This document shows positions 44,850 through 56,800 of a stretch of 64,000 nucleotides of DNA, one piece after another. Within the stretch, counting starts at the first letter, position 1. Each line of letters opens with the position of its first letter. Source of the stretch: Balaenoptera acutorostrata (taxonomy: Eukaryota > Chordata > Mammalia > Artiodactyla > Balaenopteridae); NCBI RefSeq assembly GCF_949987535.1, contig NC_080079.1:52873000-52936999 (forward strand), written 5' to 3'. Position numbers and translations under genes: made by a program. The notes under the pieces were generated by a model. That model did not search any database, was not told where the DNA came from, and saw only the letters and a list, made by a program, of their open reading frames with translations.

Positions 44850-44935
44850 CTACACCTGTGGGAGTGCCCCAGGTACCACCCAAGAGCGGGGCTTTGGCTT
44901 GAACTTGCATGGTCTGCAGCTTCTCACATGGTGTC
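44850..44935 (-). CDS. GPR15LG: GPR15LG exon 3 (terminal)
   Basis: It encodes residues 54-81 after the split glycine: [20 protein letters not shown] then PGALPQV and a TAG stop at 44852-44850. Acceptor is CTTCCCAG. It lies 6934 bases from exon 2 and contains no start codon. It was found by searching for the conserved C-terminus. The frame joins exactly with exon 2. Confidence 0.93.
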
Positions 44936-45982
44936 CTGGGAAGGAGCAGTGGGCAGACGAGACCAGACAAGAGGCAGAGAGGCAGACAGAGTCAAGGCGG
45001 GGGAGAGGGGAAAATACAGTTAAGATTAATTTTTAGATACAAAGATTTTTTTAAAAAAATTAAAGCAAGAATCAGATCTTACCCTCCTTCCTGGAGGCCC
45101 AGAGGGGGCTTTTCATTGCAAACATGACCAGCCCAGGCTATTTCTATCCCAGCAGGGAGTAATCTGATTTACAGGCAGAAGATGGAGAGAAGGTAGTTTA
45201 TCTGTTCAACTGTCTCTGTCAAGAGCAGAGTCCACTAAAGTTGAGGGGTCTGGAAGGCCTGTTTCTGATGGTGATGGTGGGAGGGTTCACCCACACCTAC
45301 TTGCAGGCCCTTGGACCCTCAGGCTGTCTCCTCCCTATCTCAGGCAAAATGTGTCTCATCTTCTGACAAACCAGTCCCATTTATGGGAGGCATAATCCAT
45401 AAGGAAAAAAAAACCTGCATGCATTAAGCTAGTCTTCCTAGGTCTTTTTTTTTTTTTAAGATGTTTTTGATGTGGACCATTTTTAAAGTCTTTTATTGAA
45501 TTTGTTACAATATGGCTTCTGTTTTATGTTTTGGTTTTTGGCCACGAGGCATGTGGCTTCTTAGCTCCCTGACCGGGGATCCAACCGGCACCCCCTGCAT
45601 TGGAAGGCCAAATCTTAACCACTGGACTGCCAGGGAAGTTCCCATAGTTTTTATTAAAGTAATTAATTAATTAATTTATTTATTTTTGGCTGCCTTGGGT
45701 CTTCGTTGCTGCGCGCAGGCTTTCTTTAGTTGCTGTGAGCGAGGGCTACTCTTCGTTGCGGTGCATGGGCTTCTTGTTACGGTGGCTTCTCTTGTTGCAG
45801 AGCACGGGCTCTAGGCGCACAGGCTTCAGTAATTGTGGCTCGCAGGCTCAGTAGTTGTGGCGCACGGGCTTAGTTGCTCTGCGGCATGTGGGATCTTCCC
45901 GGACCAGGGCTTGAACCCGTGTCCCCTGCATTGGCAGGCGGATTCTTAACCACTGCGCCACCAGGGAAGCTCCGTAGTTTTG

Positions 45983-46013
<31 letters not shown>

Positions 46014-49000
46014 GGCTGCGCTGGGTCTTTGCTGTGCACAGGCTTTCTCTAGTTGCAGTGAGTGGGGGCTACTCTTCGTTGCGGTGCGCGGGCTTCTCAC
46101 TGCGGTGGCTTCTCTTGTTGTGGAGCACGAGCTCTAGGTGTGTAGGCTTCAGTAGTTGTGGCACGAGGGCTCAGTAGTTGTGGCTCGTGGGCTCTAGAGC
46201 GCAGGCTCAGTAGTTGTGGCGCACGGACTTAGCTGCTCCACAGCATGTGGGATCTTCCCAGACCAGGGCTCGAACCCGTGTCCCCTGCATTGGCAAGAGG
46301 ATTCTTAACCACTGCGCCACCAGGGAAGTCCCCATAGTTTTGTTTTTAATAGCACAAAAAAATTCTGGAAACAATCTGAATATCCTATTGTAGAGAAATG
46401 GTTAATTAGTAAATGGTACCTCGTGATGATGGAAATGTTTAACAATGATAAAACCCTGTGATTATGAAGACTATATAGCATCACGAAGAAAAATGCTTAC
46501 AATGCAATGTTAATTTTAAAAATTAAAAAATGAGGTACAATAAAAATAAAAATAAGTAAGCATGTTTGTATTAAAAAAAGGAAACACAAATGAATGAGGA
46601 GGGTTATTAAATTATGGTAATGAAATTCTTCTTTTTCCTGTTCTCGTTTCTGGATTATTACTATATGCAAGGTGGTATGATAGTTAAGAACATAGAATCT
46701 GGAGCCAGATTATTTGGATTCAAAGCCCAGCTCTGCCACCTACTTACCCACCCTAGCTGGGTGACCTTCAACAAGTTACTAAACCTCTCTGTGCTTTGGC
46801 ACCTCATCTGTAAAAATGAGGATAGCAAAAATATGTAACTCTTAGGATTATTGTGAGGGTTAAATGAGTTAGCACATGTAAGTGCTGCACAGTAATTGCT
46901 ATATAATCACTAACTATATGAAAAATAAATTTAATTATCATAATTCATCCATAGCTTCATCTCTTAATCATAAATAAGTGCTAACATTGGTGTAATTTTC
47001 TCTTTTTCTTCCTATTTGAAAGTGCTTTTGCCTTTCCATAGTGATAACCATAGTAATATACACTGTAAACTACTCCTTTCTATTAATATCATATTGTGAG
47101 AGTTTTCCACTGGCATTTTTGACGGAGAACCATGATTTCCTGATCACTGCTTCCCCTCCACCCCCTGTCCCCACCCTCAGGCCCCAAGATTCTCTTCTGT
47201 GGCTCCTACAATAAATACTGCAGTTAACTGATTGCAAATATGGGTGCAATTCTCCACCCTCCCTTTGCAACATGACTTTGCAGCTTCTCTCATCATGACA
47301 AGGGGTCTATTTCCCTGCTCCTTGAATCTGGCCTGGTGACTTGCTTTGACCAAGAGAATGCAGTGGAGATGAAGGTGGACCAGTTCTGAGGCCTGAAGAG
47401 GCCTTAGGTACTTCCACTCACATAGGTGGAACCCTGCAGCCCCAGGTAGACAAGTCTGAGTTTGCCTGTTGGAGAATGAGACACCATGTGGAAGAGAGTC
47501 CAGTTGCCCAACTGAGACCATCCTAGCTTCAGACCACCAACCCCCAAACATGTGAGAGAGCCCAGCCAAGCTCAGCAGAAGTGCCTATCCAACCCTTGGA
47601 AGAATGAATGAGCCCAGCCAAGACAAGAAGAACCATTCAACTGACCTGTAGACACATGGAAAATGATAACTACTTATTGTTTTGGGCCACTGAAGTTGGA
47701 GGTGTTTTGTTATGCAGCCGTGGCTGACAGGTATAATCACAAGGAGCAAGACTGCTGATCTGAGCCCCTCTGATTGGTCCACTGGGCAGTATGGGCCGGG
47801 CACCCTCTCCACCTCCTCCTTTCCTGCATCCATTGTACTGAGCCCTCGTGTCCACCCTGCTACCACCCAAGTTGCCAAAATCCTCAAGTCATCACACTCG
47901 TGGTCCTCAGTGGGTAACCTTTGTCTCTGCAGTCTGGGCTCCTTTCTGAAGACAGTGGCAACCCCACGGTGGGGAAGAAATCTCTCTGTGTCCCTTTCAG
48001 CCCCTGTCTCCCACTATAGGTCAAGTCGTTTTGCTGGGCTTCAAAGCAGGGAGGGTGGCATGGAGCTCTCAGGCCTCGGGAAGTCTGTGGGATACACAGG
48101 CACACTCTCAGACTCGAGGGGCCCTCCCACAAGGTTGCCCCAGCCTTCCCCAGGAGCTCCCTCTCACTCACAGCCTCAGAACACATGGATGGAGGGCAGC
48201 TTGACAGAGTCCCCAGGGTCACAGAACTTCCCAGCTGGTGGGGTCTAGACAGCTGTCAGTCTGACCCCAGCCTAAACCTGAGGCTCCTCAAGTGCTAACA
48301 GAATCAACAAATTGAACATTCCTTTTAAAAGTGCTGCCACATAGATTGCTACAAACTTTTCAAATGCTTTATAGAAAGCCCTTTTTTAGTAAATTGGTAA
48401 ATGTGGTAAATTCAGCAAATTGGCCACTCAGCACATTGATTTTTGACAATGGTTTTGTCAAATTGACCCAGAGTCCTGTGCCTGCCGCTTCCTGTCACCG
48501 CCACAGTCCTAGAAGAGCACATAGGTAAAAGCCATGCTCAGGAAAGATGCCTTAGATTGGAGGGTAGGTGATATTGTCCTGCGTGTGTCACAGCTGGTGA
48601 TGTCAGCTCAGGGACATCCTCCAGGCTGCCCCAGGTTACCTTCTCTTTCGACAGACATGCACAGACACGCCTATGTCAGTGAACTGGGATAGAGAGGCTG
48701 AATTCCCAGAGCCTGGCACACCCAGTGTCCCTGCTGTTGATTCCACAGCGTTGAGTGAGCCCCAGGGTCAGCCCTGGAAGACGGCGGTTGGAACCTCCAA
48801 GCCTGGGCGAGCTCAGACTTCCTCCACAGCCACGGGAGGGCAAGTTTACGGAGTAGTTGGTGCCAGGCCAATGCCTGGCTTTATAGTCATGACCCCACGG
48901 ACAATGAGGTAATAGACTCTATGAAAATATAGAGTCCATTATTATACCCTTTCACAGGTGAGGAGACTGAGGCTTAGCAGAGCTGGGGTACCTGCTCAAG

Positions 49001-52000
49001 GGCACACAGCTAGCCGGTGGTGGAGCTGAGATTCCAACCCAGATGGAGCTTTCCTTCCAGAAAGTATGCAGTCTCCCTTGGGCACGCGCATGTCTTCATA
49101 AGCGTGTTGCTGGAAACTTCTCTCTCTGGAGGAGACTGTTGCAGTGGAAGGAGGAAGACAGATCCAAGTTCCTGGCTCTGCCTCGTAGTCTTTCTGAGCC
49201 TCAGTTTCCCAATCTGTAAAATGGTGACCATGCTTCCCCAGGGCGGTTCCAAGGATTTAAATGAGACCACATGATAGGGACCTAGTAAAAATGTTTTTTG
49301 CTCTTCTTGTTCTAAGTTGTTTGCAAATTCCTGCAATGGAATTTAAAAGACATATACACTAAAAGAAATCCAGACTCAGCACAGGAGCCATGCACTCAGG
49401 TTATTCTAAAGTCTTGTGTGACTGAAAAAAGAGCTGCCCTTGTGCTGTGCACAAGGAGTTAACCCAGCTGTTTCCTATGAACCGTGTGGGCTTGTCTGTG
49501 CGTGTGTGCGCACGCACCATGCATCCTTAACTTCTCTTATGTTTATTGTGATGAAAGAAATTTTCACAGGGAGTTCCCTGGTGGCCTAGTGGTTAGGATT
49601 CTGGGCTTTCACTGTCGTGGTCTGGGTTCAATCCCTGACCGGGGGACTGGGATCCCACAAGCTGTGCAGCGTGGCCAAAAAAAAATTTTTTTTCACATAT
49701 TGAGAAATAGCGAAGTCATTCTGGCTTATACATGAGTTAACTTGAATTTTTTTTTTTTAATATATTTATTTATTTATTTATGGCTGTGTTGGGTCTTCGT
49801 TTCTGTGCGAGGGCTTTCTCCAGTTGTGGCGAGCGGGGGCCACTCTTCATCGCGGTGCGTGGGCCTCTCACTATCGCGGTCCCTCCTGTTGCGGAGCACA
49901 GGCTCCAGACGCGCAGGCTCAGTAGTTGTGGCTCACGGGCCTAGCCGCTGCGCGGCATGTGGGATCTTCCCGGCTCGGGGCACGAACCCGTGTCCTCTGC
50001 ATTGGCAGGCGGATTCCTAACCACTGCGCCACCAGGGAAGCCCCTTAACTTGAATTTTATGCTAACTAAAATAGCCTGTGTGTGGCCTATCAAACATACA
50101 TTGTACATCTGCTTTGAATATTAAAAGGGCACATTGATCAGAAGTAAAGAAGGCCCATGTTTAAAGTATAGATTGAACGCCCCTCTTCCTGGGATGCCAG
50201 TGCTGGTACTCCTTTGATTAGAATTCCCTCCCAGGTGCCAAGGTCATACTGAGTCGCTGTGTACATGCTGGTCTGTTCTTTTTTTTTTTTTGAAACCTTG
50301 AAGAAATGCAACCCTGACTTGTTTAATGTTCTTTGTTCTGACAAGATAAAAAACTGTGCTGAAAACCCTGCTTCTCCACAACATTTTCTCAGAGTAATCT
50401 GGGAGGCAGGCTTCTGCGCCAGTCCTCAGTTTGGCTCAAATCAAACTATTTTCTATTCTTATTATTGATTGTTTATTGATTACCTTCATCGACAAGGGCC
50501 TCTGAGCAAGTCCATCCTGGGGAGGGGTTGCAGGGTCTGAGCATACCCTGCCCCTCCCCATGGGGAAGGACTCACACACCTCCTCCTCCAGGCTGGAGCC
50601 TCCGGGGAGAGCAGAGCTGCAGTCAGCCAGCCCGGGCTGGGCCTCACACTCGGGTTCAGTGTGTGAGAAGTGGTTATTTTTACCCGGCCCCAGCGGGATG
50701 TGAGGCCAGTCTCAAAGGAGGGGCTGTCAGCTTCTCCAGAGAAGTGGCCCGAGGCTGAGCCGTGCAGCCTGCCTCCCTCCCTCTGCTTCACACCCAGGCC
50801 CTCGCCCGCCCCCAGCTTGGTGCACAGGACTCTTGGTAGCTGGGAGGGGTGTGGGAGCTCGGCTCTGATCACAGGTTCCCTGGGCCACGGCCCCAGAGGA
50901 GCCAGCAGGGCTGGGGCCTTCTCAGACTTCTGAGAGGGGGCCTTAGGCTGCAGGGGCGGGGGGTGGGGTGGCAGGCAGGAACCCTGGGTTTGTGTCAGGC
51001 CTGGCTGGCTTTTGCCATGGGGGCTCTGCCTGGCCCAGGCTCTAGGACCCTCCTACCAAAGGCCAGCAGAGGTCCAGCCGTTCTAACCTTGCACCCCGGG
51101 TCAGGCAACTCCCATGCGTCAGCCTGCCCCTGGCCTCGTGCCCCAGTCCGGGGAGCTGGGTGCCTGCAGTCCCCCGCTGGCCCGTCTCCCTCACTCCCCA
51201 GTCCCCTCCAGGCCTTGGAGGAGAGGGCAGCCTTGCTCTTCGAGACCTTGCCCTGGCAGGGAGCCTGGACCTGCACCTCTAGCCTGGCTCCTTGGACTGG
51301 TGCTGCTTGCCCACAGCTCTGGGACTCCCTGGACCTCTGTGCCCCATCCCCTCTGGTCACCCCGCCTCACGTGCCAGCTCACTCCCGAGGCCAGCCCTGC
51401 CTTGGTTCGTAGCTTCCATGACTGCCTCCAGACTCCCCCTGCCTCTGTCTTCAGGCCTCCCTCTTGCCCATCTCCTGCCTGCTCGCCTGCTGCTTCCCCT
51501 GCCTGCCCTGTCCCCTCCACACTCCTGGTGCCAGTTCCTTGTCTTTCTTCAGGTGGCACAAATGTCACCTGCTTTGATGCCTCCCACCCAGGGTAAGGGT
51601 CTTCCCCATCCCATTTTCTAATTGCATCCTGTTCTTTCCCTTGTGGGAATGTATTCAGTTCAAGGTGATTAATTGTTGACTTTTGGGGGGGGGGTCAGTT
51701 TCCCCCACTAGACGGGAAGCTCAGTGAGGGTGAGATCACGTCTGCTTGTGGCCCTTCCATAAAAGCGCCTGATGTCCCCCAGGCATGGGGGGCAGGGGGT
51801 GCATACACGGCCTGTCCCATGGCCTCCCCAGGGCTTCTCCTTACACCTGAGCAGGTGCGTGGTGCTTACCTTTCCGGGTCATCAGGTCAGGACCAGGAAC
51901 TCGGGGACAGCAGGGCTTGCCTTTCCCGGGCTTGGCAGAATGCCTCGGATGCCTTCTCCCTGAGGGTGGACACAGGGACAGAGACCCTCTCTTAGCGTGC

Positions 52001-53745
52001 TTGGGGACGCCAGGGACTGGGTCTGTGCAGGAGTGACAGGAGGGAACTTCAACTCCCAAGGCGGAGGGCTCAGGAATGTTTATTCAAGGAAACTCAGGAT
52101 GGGCCAGGCTACATGGAGGGCCCGTGGGAAGAGTGGGCCTTGAGGTGATCTATTTTCCATAAATAAAAAAGTCAGCTTGGGGAGGTACTCTGCCTCCAGA
52201 ATACGTCTTCCTCATGTCCCTGTCTGAGTAACAGTTCAGCACTGTCACTCAGAAGTGTCTATGCCCTTTGACACAGTAATTCTCTCCCTTTGGTAATCTA
52301 AGAAAATAATCCTAAACTTAGGAAATGTTTTAGGTATACACATGCTTTTTACCACATACTTAAAATAGTGCAAAGTTGTGACTCATTTGAATGTCTAAAC
52401 ATTCATAAAATAATTCATCACAGCACATTCACTTGATGGCAAGTTATACCTAAAAATATTAGCTAAATAACACCACTTTGGGGAATCTGCTAGAGATACT
52501 CCTAAATGGATAGGAAACTTAATGAGGAAAGGTATTCATCTTCATTGAATTGTCATTAAGGTAACATTGGCAACCTCTAACTTTTCCAACAGAAGAGGTC
52601 TGATAAATTGCATTGCTATGGACCGTGTTTATGAGGAGCTCTAATCACTGTTTTCCATGTTGTATATGTGGCAATGTTCACTGCAGAAACTTTAGAAAAC
52701 AAATACTTTCTATAATCCTACCGTGCAGACAGATAATGGCTGCTGTTGACATTCTGGTATAAATGCTTCCAGATTTCAATCATAAGTATTTTTGGTGACT
52801 ATAATAATATAGTGATAAATAAAAGAGATACAAGTTTGAACATGCAGAGAGTTTTCAGTTACAAAGATGCTTGTATGCATACCGAAAAGAAATAAACAAA
52901 ATGTTGAACATGGCCACTCTTGAGTCATGAAACTATGGGTGTTTTTCCCTCCATATTTATTTCTATATCCCCAAACTCCAATAAATGTTAAAATAACCAT
53001 AATTGCTAAAACAAACAAACAAAAAAAAGTAGGCAGTTTTTAGAGGGTTAGGCAAGAGCAAAAGCTCAAAATATTCAGCTCTCTGAATTGATAAAGACAG
53101 AAGAGCTAAATACTCATATCCACGGAGGTGCAAGGGCTGTCTCCCCCAGTTCCAAATGCACACGAACATGCCCCCCACCACGTACTCTCATCCAATCTGT
53201 CTGCCACAGGTGTTTCTTGTGCGTGAGATTTGGGGGTGTTCAGACTCAGATGGTCTACTAATTAATTTATTCATTCACTCAACACAGACTGACTGTGGTC
53301 CAAGCTTCATGCACGTGTAATAGAGAGGCTCCAGAACTTCCAGCAAGGTAGGACTTCGGTGCACGAAGCAATCTAGCTGGCAGGTTGTGTGTCCGAGTGG
53401 TAAGCACACTGCTTTTACTTAGTTTTTGTGTGTGTGTGTCTGGGGAGCTGGGGCTGTGGATGGAGATTGCAGGGGTTTAAAACTCCCGAGCCACCCCCGG
53501 TGCTGCCACTGTGGATAGAGGTGTTGTACAGGTTCAGGGGTGACAGCCCGTCTTTCAGGGCCCAGGACTGCCTGTGAGGGCCTGCCCTCCAACATTTCCT
53601 GATTCCAATCTTCCCAGACATGGGAATCCCTGTTCAGGGACCAGCACCCTGGGCGGGGGACGGGGAGAGTCCTACCTTCTGTGGAGAAGACGGACAAGCA
53701 GAGAAGCAAGATGCAGAGTAGTCTGGCGAGGGCTAGAAACCTCAT
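44850..53745 (-). CDS. GPR15LG: GPR15LG (C10orf99), secreted basic GPR15 ligand, three exons
   Basis: Exons 53745-53676, 51959-51870 and 44935-44850 join to 246 bases, 81 codons plus stop, the same length as I recall for the human protein. Exon 1 gives a signal peptide (residues 1-24, [16 protein letters not shown]). The mature peptide is very basic and has four cysteines in the family pattern (CC, then CxxC: KPCCPR and RSCRPCK), ending in [14 protein letters not shown]15LG is a chemokine-like, antimicrobial peptide of gut and skin epithelium that attracts GPR15-positive T cells, and its C-terminus is the part that activates GPR15. All borders are GT/AG, both introns split glycine codons after the first base, and the start has a strong Kozak context (GCCACCATGA). 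Position next to CDHR1 fits the human locus. I saw no inactivating change. Confidence 0.93.
45446..45642 (-). mobile_element. CHR-related SINE, first of a three-SINE cluster
   Basis: A poly-T stretch leads to the reversed body (GGCCACGAGGCATGTGGCTT, GATCCAACCGGCACCCCCTG) and the reversed head GACTGCCAGGGAAGTTCCC. Its left part is diverged or carries extra sequence. Confidence 0.75.
45660..45973 (-). mobile_element. Full-length CHR-type SINE, second of cluster
   Basis: An (ATTA)n/(TTTA)n tail leads to TTTTTGGCTGCCTTGGGTCT and ends at GCGCCACCAGGGAAGCTCC, all reverse-complemented. It is flanked by CATAGTTTT-like sequence shared with the neighbouring elements. Confidence 0.9.
45984..46332 (-). 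mobile_element. Full-length CHR-type SINE, third of cluster
   Basis: A (TTTA)n tail leads to GGCTGCGCTGGGTCTTTGCT and ends at GCGCCACCAGGGAAGTCCCC. It contains a local duplication of the CAGTAGTTGTGGC segment. GTAGTTTTGTT (about 45974) and ATAGTTTTGTT (46334) are the likely duplication. Confidence 0.9.
46668..46925 (+). repeat. MIR element, near full length
   Basis: It reads ACATAGAATCTGGAGCCAGA, TTCAAAGCCCAGCTCTGCCA, CACCTCATCTGTAAAAATGA and GTTAAATGAGTTAGCACATG in MIR order. Confidence 0.8.
47220..47735 (+). mobile_element. Probable MaLR-type solitary LTR
   Basis: The 3' part reads CTTATTGTTTTGGGCCACTG, AAGTTGGAGGTGTTTTGTTA and TGCAGCCGTGGCTGACA, resembling the ending of the MaLR-like LTR in CDHR1 intron 10. 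It is diverged and non-coding. Family name is tentative. Confidence 0.4.
49570..49690 (+). mobile_element. Short CHR-type SINE
   Basis: Head GGGAGTTCCCTGGTGGCCTA, body GGTCTGGGTTCAATCCCTGA and an A-run ending. Similar TTTTCACA sequences at both flanks may be the duplication. Confidence 0.88.
49751..50044 (-). mobile_element. Full-length CHR-type SINE
   Basis: A poly-T and (TTTA)n tail is followed by the reversed body and the reversed head GCCACCAGGGAAGCCCC. The exact 14-base duplication TTAACTTGAATTTT lies at 49737-49750 and 50045-50058. Confidence 0.93.
51870..51959 (-). CDS. GPR15LG: GPR15LG exon 2
   Basis: It encodes residues 24-53 ([20 protein letters not shown] then PGPDLMTRK) between split glycine codons. 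It carries the adjacent cysteine pair and much of the positive charge. Acceptor is ACCCTCAG and donor GTAAGC. Confidence 0.93.
52240..53020. repeat. AT-rich, probable old LINE-derived sequence in GPR15LG intron 1 flank
   Basis: TATGCCCTTTGACACAGTAA and GAATGTCTAAACATTCATAA, followed by AATAATTCATCACAGCAC, resemble the old L1-type 3' region also seen in CDHR1 intron 5. It lies in GPR15LG intron 1 and has no open frame of note. Confidence 0.4.
53676..53745 (-). CDS. GPR15LG: GPR15LG exon 1 (coding part)
   Basis: It encodes the signal peptide [20 protein letters not shown] then STE and the first base of a glycine codon. The start sits in GCCACCATGAGG, close to the ideal Kozak context. Donor is GTAGGA. 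Confidence 0.94.
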
Positions 53746-53820
53746 GGTGGCCAGGTGGGAACCGCACGTCCTGGGGAGGCCGCTGTGCCGCAGAAGTCCT
53801 CCCTTGGGGCCACCGGGGAC

Positions 53821-53828
53821 CTTTATAG
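53821..53828 (-). promoter_or_regulatory. GPR15LG: TATA box of GPR15LG
   Basis: CTATAAAG on the minus strand lies about 76 bases before the ATG. Transcription would start about 30 bases further on, leaving a 5' UTR of about 45-50 bases. A focused TATA promoter suits a tissue-specific secreted peptide. Confidence 0.65.
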
Positions 53829-56800
53829 AGTGGCAGAGAGAGAGGTGTTTCCTGGTGGGCAGGGCACCAGCAGCCTTGGAATTCTCATAAAGGGTAGAGT
53901 CAGCCCCTCCCAGGAGGAAAATAAACTCAGCTTTTCGAGAAGTTGACAGCATTTCATGAACTGTAAAACAGAAAGCTATAAATGCCCAGCCCCAGGAAGG
54001 AGCTCCCGACAATGGCCTCAGAAAGCTCCTGGCAGGGAAGAGCCACTTCCCAGGGTTGAATATTAACTTTTAGTGTCAGTATTCATTCCATCAAATACAT
54101 ATTTTCCTGTTCATTCCTTAGATGTGGCAGGGAGGCCCATAAAACCCCTTGCAAAGCCTCAGGGAAGAGTCTTGAGCAGTGAATGAAAAATAGGGAACAC
54201 AGTGCTAGGAATCAGAGGACCTGGGTTTGAGTCCTTGCTCGGCCACATAACCGCAGTGTGTCCTTGAATTTGCCGTTGAATAGCTTTGAATCTGCTTCCT
54301 GTCTGTGAAATGGGCACAGCGCTCTCTTTCCTACAAACCTGAACGAGGACATGTTCAGGAGGAGCCACCTGCAACATGGGAGATGCTTGTACGGCTGGAA
54401 AAGAGGTAGACCAGCGGCTGCACCTTGATGGGTATTTAAGATGGTGATGAAACAAAAGGACATGTCAGGTACAGAATCAACCTGAGCCAAGATGTGGAGA
54501 AAGAGAACATCCTACAACGGCAAGCCTGGGGGAAAGTCGGCTGATGGTGCAGGAGGCTCAGGAGTCACCTTATTCATTGGACACACACCATGGGCTAGGC
54601 TGTGCGCCTGGCCCCAGGGACACAGAAGACACTGCCTGGCTGGTCTCAGGGAGCTTCTCGTGGTGGAGGCAGTCATGCAGACACACAGAATTTGCATCTT
54701 CCCTTGTGATATTATGTCCATCTTGTCCTTTCCCTTCATAAGTGTGCCCTTCTAACCAAAGAGCTGGTTGCCAGCCTCGAAGGGTAAGTGGGAAGATGAT
54801 AGTATCAGGTTCAACACTTTAGGATCAACCTGGTTCCCGGCAGTCAATTCAGACAGTCCCCACTGCCCGGAATTGGCTCTCTTCTCTTGCTAGAGATTAG
54901 AGATTCAGTTTAGATCACATGCTCAGACAGCTTGGTGAGCAAATTGTTTGCCAGGGGATATTTTGACAGTCAGCCTGTATGCTTTCATGTGTTCCCAAAA
55001 GCCTTAAAACCAATCCACACAAAGAAACTGGTTGGGGCAACTGTGCTTAAGGACCAAATGTCATACTATGTTAGTCACCTGCCCAGCCCCGGCCTGATTC
55101 CGTTTCCGGACTGCATTCTGAATCCTGTTTGCTGTGGTGAGCGGGCAGTGGCCATGGCAGAGGGTGTGGTCAGGAAGACCCAAGGGGTCTACCAAGGACA
55201 GCTCCAGAGCTGGGGCCCTGGAAACGCTTGCGGGGTGGCCATTGTAGGAAGGAGGGTCGGGAAGAGGATGGGGCTTGTCTTGAAGCTCCATCCGTCAGCC
55301 CTCACGCTGTTTTTTCTTAGATTGCTTGTTACAGGTTCCTAAACCCAGCAAACTTTCCCAAAGATGCTTCCTGAGATCACAACCATGACTCACATCAAGG
55401 ATTATTACCACTATTTTCTGGGGTCATTTAGGGTGTCACCACTGAGTTCTCTGGGCAACAGCATACCTTTGGCTGCCACTTACTCGTTACCTGCTGTAAC
55501 AGGTCCTCTTTGTATTGGCATGGTTCCTTTTTCCTTTTGGCAAGCCATCATCAGAGGGGAAAAGAACGAGGTACTTGGCAGAGGGGGCAGGGATTGGGCC
55601 AGATATTCAAGCTGAACTCTACCTGCTTAGCAGTGGTGCAGAAATTAGGAGCGATTCCCAGGCTAGTGAAGAGAGAGATTCGTTTGGATCCACAGTCAAA
55701 CAAAGCCAGGACTTGGGTAATTTTCTCAGAACCCTCAGCCACTCAGCCACAGAGTCAGAAATAGATGTTAGGTTCTCAGTACAACTTTTTTGGGGGGCAC
55801 TGAACAGCTAAGAACAGGAAGAACTTGTGATCTCAAGGGTCTGTTCCTTACACACTCACACATACAACTCACGGATTTGCAGGTGTTCCCAGGACCATGT
55901 GTTTAATGGGAAGAGCAGATTCAGATGTCAGAATTCCACCTGCTTTTTAAATGCTTCTAAAAAATTACTGAAGCAATCTATGATGCATTAATTTGAATAA
56001 CACAGGGTATTAAGTATAAGTTCCATCCAAAACTCCACTCCCCAGAGACAATCCCTGTTCACAGATTTTCACCTGCTTTTTTAACATTTCAAAGGTAACT
56101 GTCAACTTCTTACTTTAAAAAAGGAAGAAACACCTCTGGCTCTTTAGAATATTTGAAATCTCATGTTGAGCTGAGAGAGGTGAAAATGAGAAGCATTTTA
56201 ACAGGAACACCTGTTAGTTTTAAGCACATGCAGTTTGGGTACAAAAATAATCAAGTTTGAGGCTTTGAGTCATCTCCAAAGATGATTTTAGAACACTTGG
56301 CAATCTTCCTGAGAAAAAAGTCTCCAGAGACACACCTAACACACAGGGGAATTTACAAGGAAGAAAAAAATTTTCAAGTCAAATCTGTGATTTCTAAGGT
56401 CAATTAGGAAAATGCCTGGAGCCCTTTATGGTTAGAGCATTTTGACCCATGTCCCTCCTTCACTCTTGGCCACCATGCTCTTCTTCAAGGCTGTTTTATG
56501 GACCCTGTGATTGATCAGAAATGACTCTCCATCCTTTATTTGCTCAGGAAATTGCAGATCAGTTTATAATAGAGGAGGGGCCAGCATCTGGTGTGATCCT
56601 TCAGTTGTCTTCTCACTTAATTCTCCTCCCACCCCAGGGATGCAGGCATTTCATTTCCATCTTACAACAAGGGAAAGGGAAGTTTCCCTTCACCTAAGTA
56701 TGTTATGGCAACTTCTCACCTGGAATCAGGTGTGTTTGCCTCCAAATCAGAGGTTCTTTCCTGACAGTGGTACCAATAGAGCTCATGAGTAGTTGCAAAG

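Larger units (their letters stand above)
44936..51869 (-). other. GPR15LG: GPR15LG intron 2
   Basis: This 6.9-kb intron contains three SINEs side by side (45446-46332), LINE-like sequence (46340-46640), a MIR (46668-46925), a probable MaLR LTR (47220-47735) and two more SINEs (49570-50044). About 50500-51600 is GC-rich and gives ORFs of no recognised family. Confidence 0.8.

Noticed and set aside
51114..51596. 160-residue + strand ORF rich in P, S and C
   Set aside because: It lies in GC-rich sequence of GPR15LG intron 2, has competing ORFs on the other strand and no recognisable family.
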